From Gemmatimonadota bacterium (GTDB lineage: Bacteria > Gemmatimonadota > Gemmatimonadetes > Gemmatimonadales > GWC2-71-9), in the NCBI GenBank assembly GCA_003169895.1, contig PNAE01000008.1:62001-126000 (forward strand): 64,000 nt of DNA, read 5' to 3'. This document shows, piece by piece, positions 62,569 to 64,000 of the stretch. A model generated the notes under the pieces. The model did no database searches, had not been told where the DNA came from, and saw only the letters and a program-made list of their open reading frames with translations. A program made the position numbers and the translations under genes. Each line of letters opens with the position of its first letter. Within the stretch, counting starts at the first letter, position 1.

Positions 62569-63536
62569 GCCTGTCGCTGCGCCGGGTCGACCACGTGATA
62601 CATCACATCCGCGAGGAGCGAGCCGAGCTGCACGGTGACGATCAGCAACAGGCCGGCGCCCATCACCAGCGGGATATCCCGGTCCTGCGTGGCGCGCGCC
62701 AGCAGCAGGCCGATGCCCGGCCACTGGAAGACGACCTCGACGAACACCGCGCCGGCGACAAGCATCGGCAGCCAGAGCCCCAGCAGGGTCACGATCGGGG
62801 TGAGCGCTGGGCGCCAGCAGTGGCGCCACGCGACCAGCGCCGGGGAGATCCCGCGAGCCCGTGCCGCGAGTACCCACGGTTGCGCCGCGGTGACGAGCGC
62901 CGCGGCGCGCTGCTGGCGGAGCGGTACGGCAAGGGTGGCGATGACCATCGCGGCGAGCGGGAGCACGAGATGCTTCAGGTGGTCGAGCAGCGTCGTCATC
63001 ACCGACGCGTCCGGCCGCAGCAGCACGTTACTGAGGCCGGCCGCGGGGAACCAGCGCAGCTTCACTGCGAACATCCAGACCAGCAGCATGCCGACCACGA
63101 ACGACGGCAAGGCATAGCCGACGATGGTGATGGCGCCGATGAGCCGGGCCCGGATCGCGTCGGGGTGCAGCGCCGACCAGACTCCGAGCGCGAGCCCCGC
63201 GGTGAAGTCGATCAGCAGCGTCAATGCGCCGAGCAGGAACGTGGGCCCCAGGCGTTCACCCAGGATGGCGAGGACCGGGCGCTGCTCGACGATCGAGACG
63301 CCCAGGTCACCATGCGCGAGACCGGCGAACACCGCGCCGATCGACTGCACAACGCTCCGATCGGTCCCCCATTGACGGCGCAACGCGGCTTCGACGGCGG
63401 GCGGCACCGGATGGTCACCCAGTACCGCGGCGAGCGGGTCGCCGGGCAGCAGGTGCAGCAGGATGATGAGCACCACGCTGGCGACCAGCGCGGTTGCGAC
63501 GGCGTCGCCCGTTCGGCGCAGCAACCAGCGACTCAC
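62565..63536 (-). CDS. dppB: Oligopeptide/dipeptide ABC transporter permease, DppB/OppB type
   Basis: A 323-residue permease with N-terminal helix (AVATALVASVVLIILLHLLPGDP), GDLGVSI, a periplasmic loop, and the EAA-like region ARARGISPALVAWRHCWRPA followed by PIVTLLGLWLPMLVAGAVFVE and FQWPGIGLLLARATQDRDIP, the family block. The GTG start at 63536 is one base after the binding-protein stop. Confidence 0.92.
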   Translation of the reverse strand: MSRWLLRRTGDAVATALVASVVLIILLHLLPGDPLAAVLGDHPVPPAVEAALRRQWGTDRSVVQSIGAVFAGLAHGDLGVSIVEQRPVLAILGERLGPTFLLGALTLLIDFTAGLALGVWSALHPDAIRARLIGAITIVGYALPSFVVGMLLVWMFAVKLRWFPAAGLSNVLLRPDASVMTTLLDHLKHLVLPLAAMVIATLAVPLRQQRAAALVTAAQPWVLAARARGISPALVAWRHCWRPALTPIVTLLGLWLPMLVAGAVFVEVVFQWPGIGLLLARATQDRDIPLVMGAGLLLIVTVQLGSLLADVMYHVVDPAQRQA

Positions 63537-63537
63537 G

Positions 63538-64000
63538 TCACCGATCGCGGGGAAGGGCGGCTTCCGGCCGCACGCGCCATTGCCACAGCGACAGCCACGC
63601 GCGCGACGGCCAGATGATCACGTTGTCGTAGCGTCGATGCACCGCGACCAGGTTGCTCGGTGCCGCGATGAAGACCGCCGGATGTTGCGAGGCCATCCGG
63701 GCCAGCACGCCTCGCCACGCGGCCGGCTGGTTCCTGGCGACGGTGGCGCCGGCGACGAGGCGGTCGAACGTCGAGTCGCACCAATGCGCATAGTTGGTCG
63801 ACCCCAGCTGACGTGCGGACCCGCACGACCAGCTCTGCACCAGGGAGCTCGGCGTGGGGTCCTGTCCGACACCATTGATCCAGATGTCGAACTGGCCCGA
63901 AAAGACCCGGCCGCGCATCACGCTGCCTTCAATCCGGTCGAGGTCGGCCTGCACACCGACAGCGCGCCACATCTGCTGCACCTGCAAGGCGATCGTGTTC
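63538..64000 (-). CDS. Peptide ABC transporter substrate-binding protein, C-terminal part (cut by window edge)
   Basis: Only the last 153 codons are visible; the gene continues beyond base 64000. The sequence has VQQMWRAVGVQADLDRIEG, DIWINGVGQDPTPSSLVQSW and AHWCDSTFDRLVAGATVARN, matching the C-terminal lobe of family 5 solute-binding proteins (DppA/OppA/SBP_bac_5). It is the first visible gene of the importer operon, one base upstream of dppB. The ligand is inferred to be peptides; nickel or other ligands occur in this family. Confidence 0.85.
   Translation of the reverse strand, partial: NTIALQVQQMWRAVGVQADLDRIEGSVMRGRVFSGQFDIWINGVGQDPTPSSLVQSWSCGSARQLGSTNYAHWCDSTFDRLVAGATVARNQPAAWRGVLARMASQHPAVFIAAPSNLVAVHRRYDNVIIWPSRAWLSLWQWRVRPEAALPRDR

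Noticed and set aside
61762..62877. DppC start about 100 codons upstream
   Set aside because: The upstream part is an Arg/Gly-rich frame overlapping dppB; ATG 62568 gives the normal DppC N-terminus and an ATGA overlap.

Overview
The window is GC-rich chromosomal DNA of a free-living Gram-negative-type bacterium. Three lines of evidence suggest Gemmatimonadota: (i) two TonB-dependent-receptor-like outer-membrane proteins, a Tat-exported enzyme and many secreted metallopeptidases; (ii) RG/G-rich insertions in several exported proteins; (iii) a GTCATCCCGAG-type palindromic repeat that I associate with this phylum and some neighbours. The phylum is an inference. I see no rRNA, tRNA, CRISPR array, prophage or insertion sequence. 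Gene density is high, many operon joints are ATGA/GTGA overlaps, and no gap reaches 300 bases.

Left part (1-11 kb): accA (cut by the window edge) and dnaE on the minus strand, then three plus-strand peptide-processing genes (an M30-like secreted protease, a COG4324-type aminopeptidase and an M20 dipeptidase). A minus-strand dctA plus Xaa-Pro-aminopeptidase pair follows. 11-21.8 kb, all minus strand: a TonB-receptor-like protein with an unusual C-terminal Spy-like tail, a Tat-exported GH2 enzyme, a Met/His-rich secreted protein, several small unknowns, a VOC + Cdd1-type pair and a GlsB/YeaQ membrane protein. 21.8-27 kb: divergent M1 aminopeptidase and a sortilin-type beta-propeller protein.

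Centre (27-35.3 kb): a compact minus-strand run, transcribed lipA, pdhA, pdhB, pdhC, lpdA, a small membrane protein, lipB and two unknown genes. It puts the three pyruvate dehydrogenase enzymes together with lipoate synthesis and transfer. 35.4-40 kb: a secreted unknown, an ABC-2 exporter pair, a ThiO-like oxidase and a small membrane protein. 40-44.4 kb: a six-gene overlapping operon with two glycosyltransferases, a class I amidotransferase-like hydrolase and envelope proteins. 44.5-46.6 kb: a coiled-coil protein coupled to a POT peptide transporter.

Right part (46.6-64 kb): a TsdA-like dihaem cytochrome c and a half-size TauE permease lie downstream of a TonB receptor and two tandem paralogous beta-propeller lipoproteins. 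Then come a DUF1800/DUF1501 pair, a lipoprotein, and a peptide-oriented block (PhzF-like protein, M61 protease with PDZ domain, and a five-gene Opp/Dpp importer whose binding protein runs off the edge). Together the peptidases, POT carrier and Opp importer suggest a protein/peptide-scavenging heterotroph.

The most unusual non-coding signal is a set of gene-end imperfect palindromes built from short tandem repeats. The units differ between loci (GTGAAAG-, GAGACGA- and GGCTATTG-like) but the architecture is the same, and at one locus the repeats are nested and run into the end of a coding sequence.
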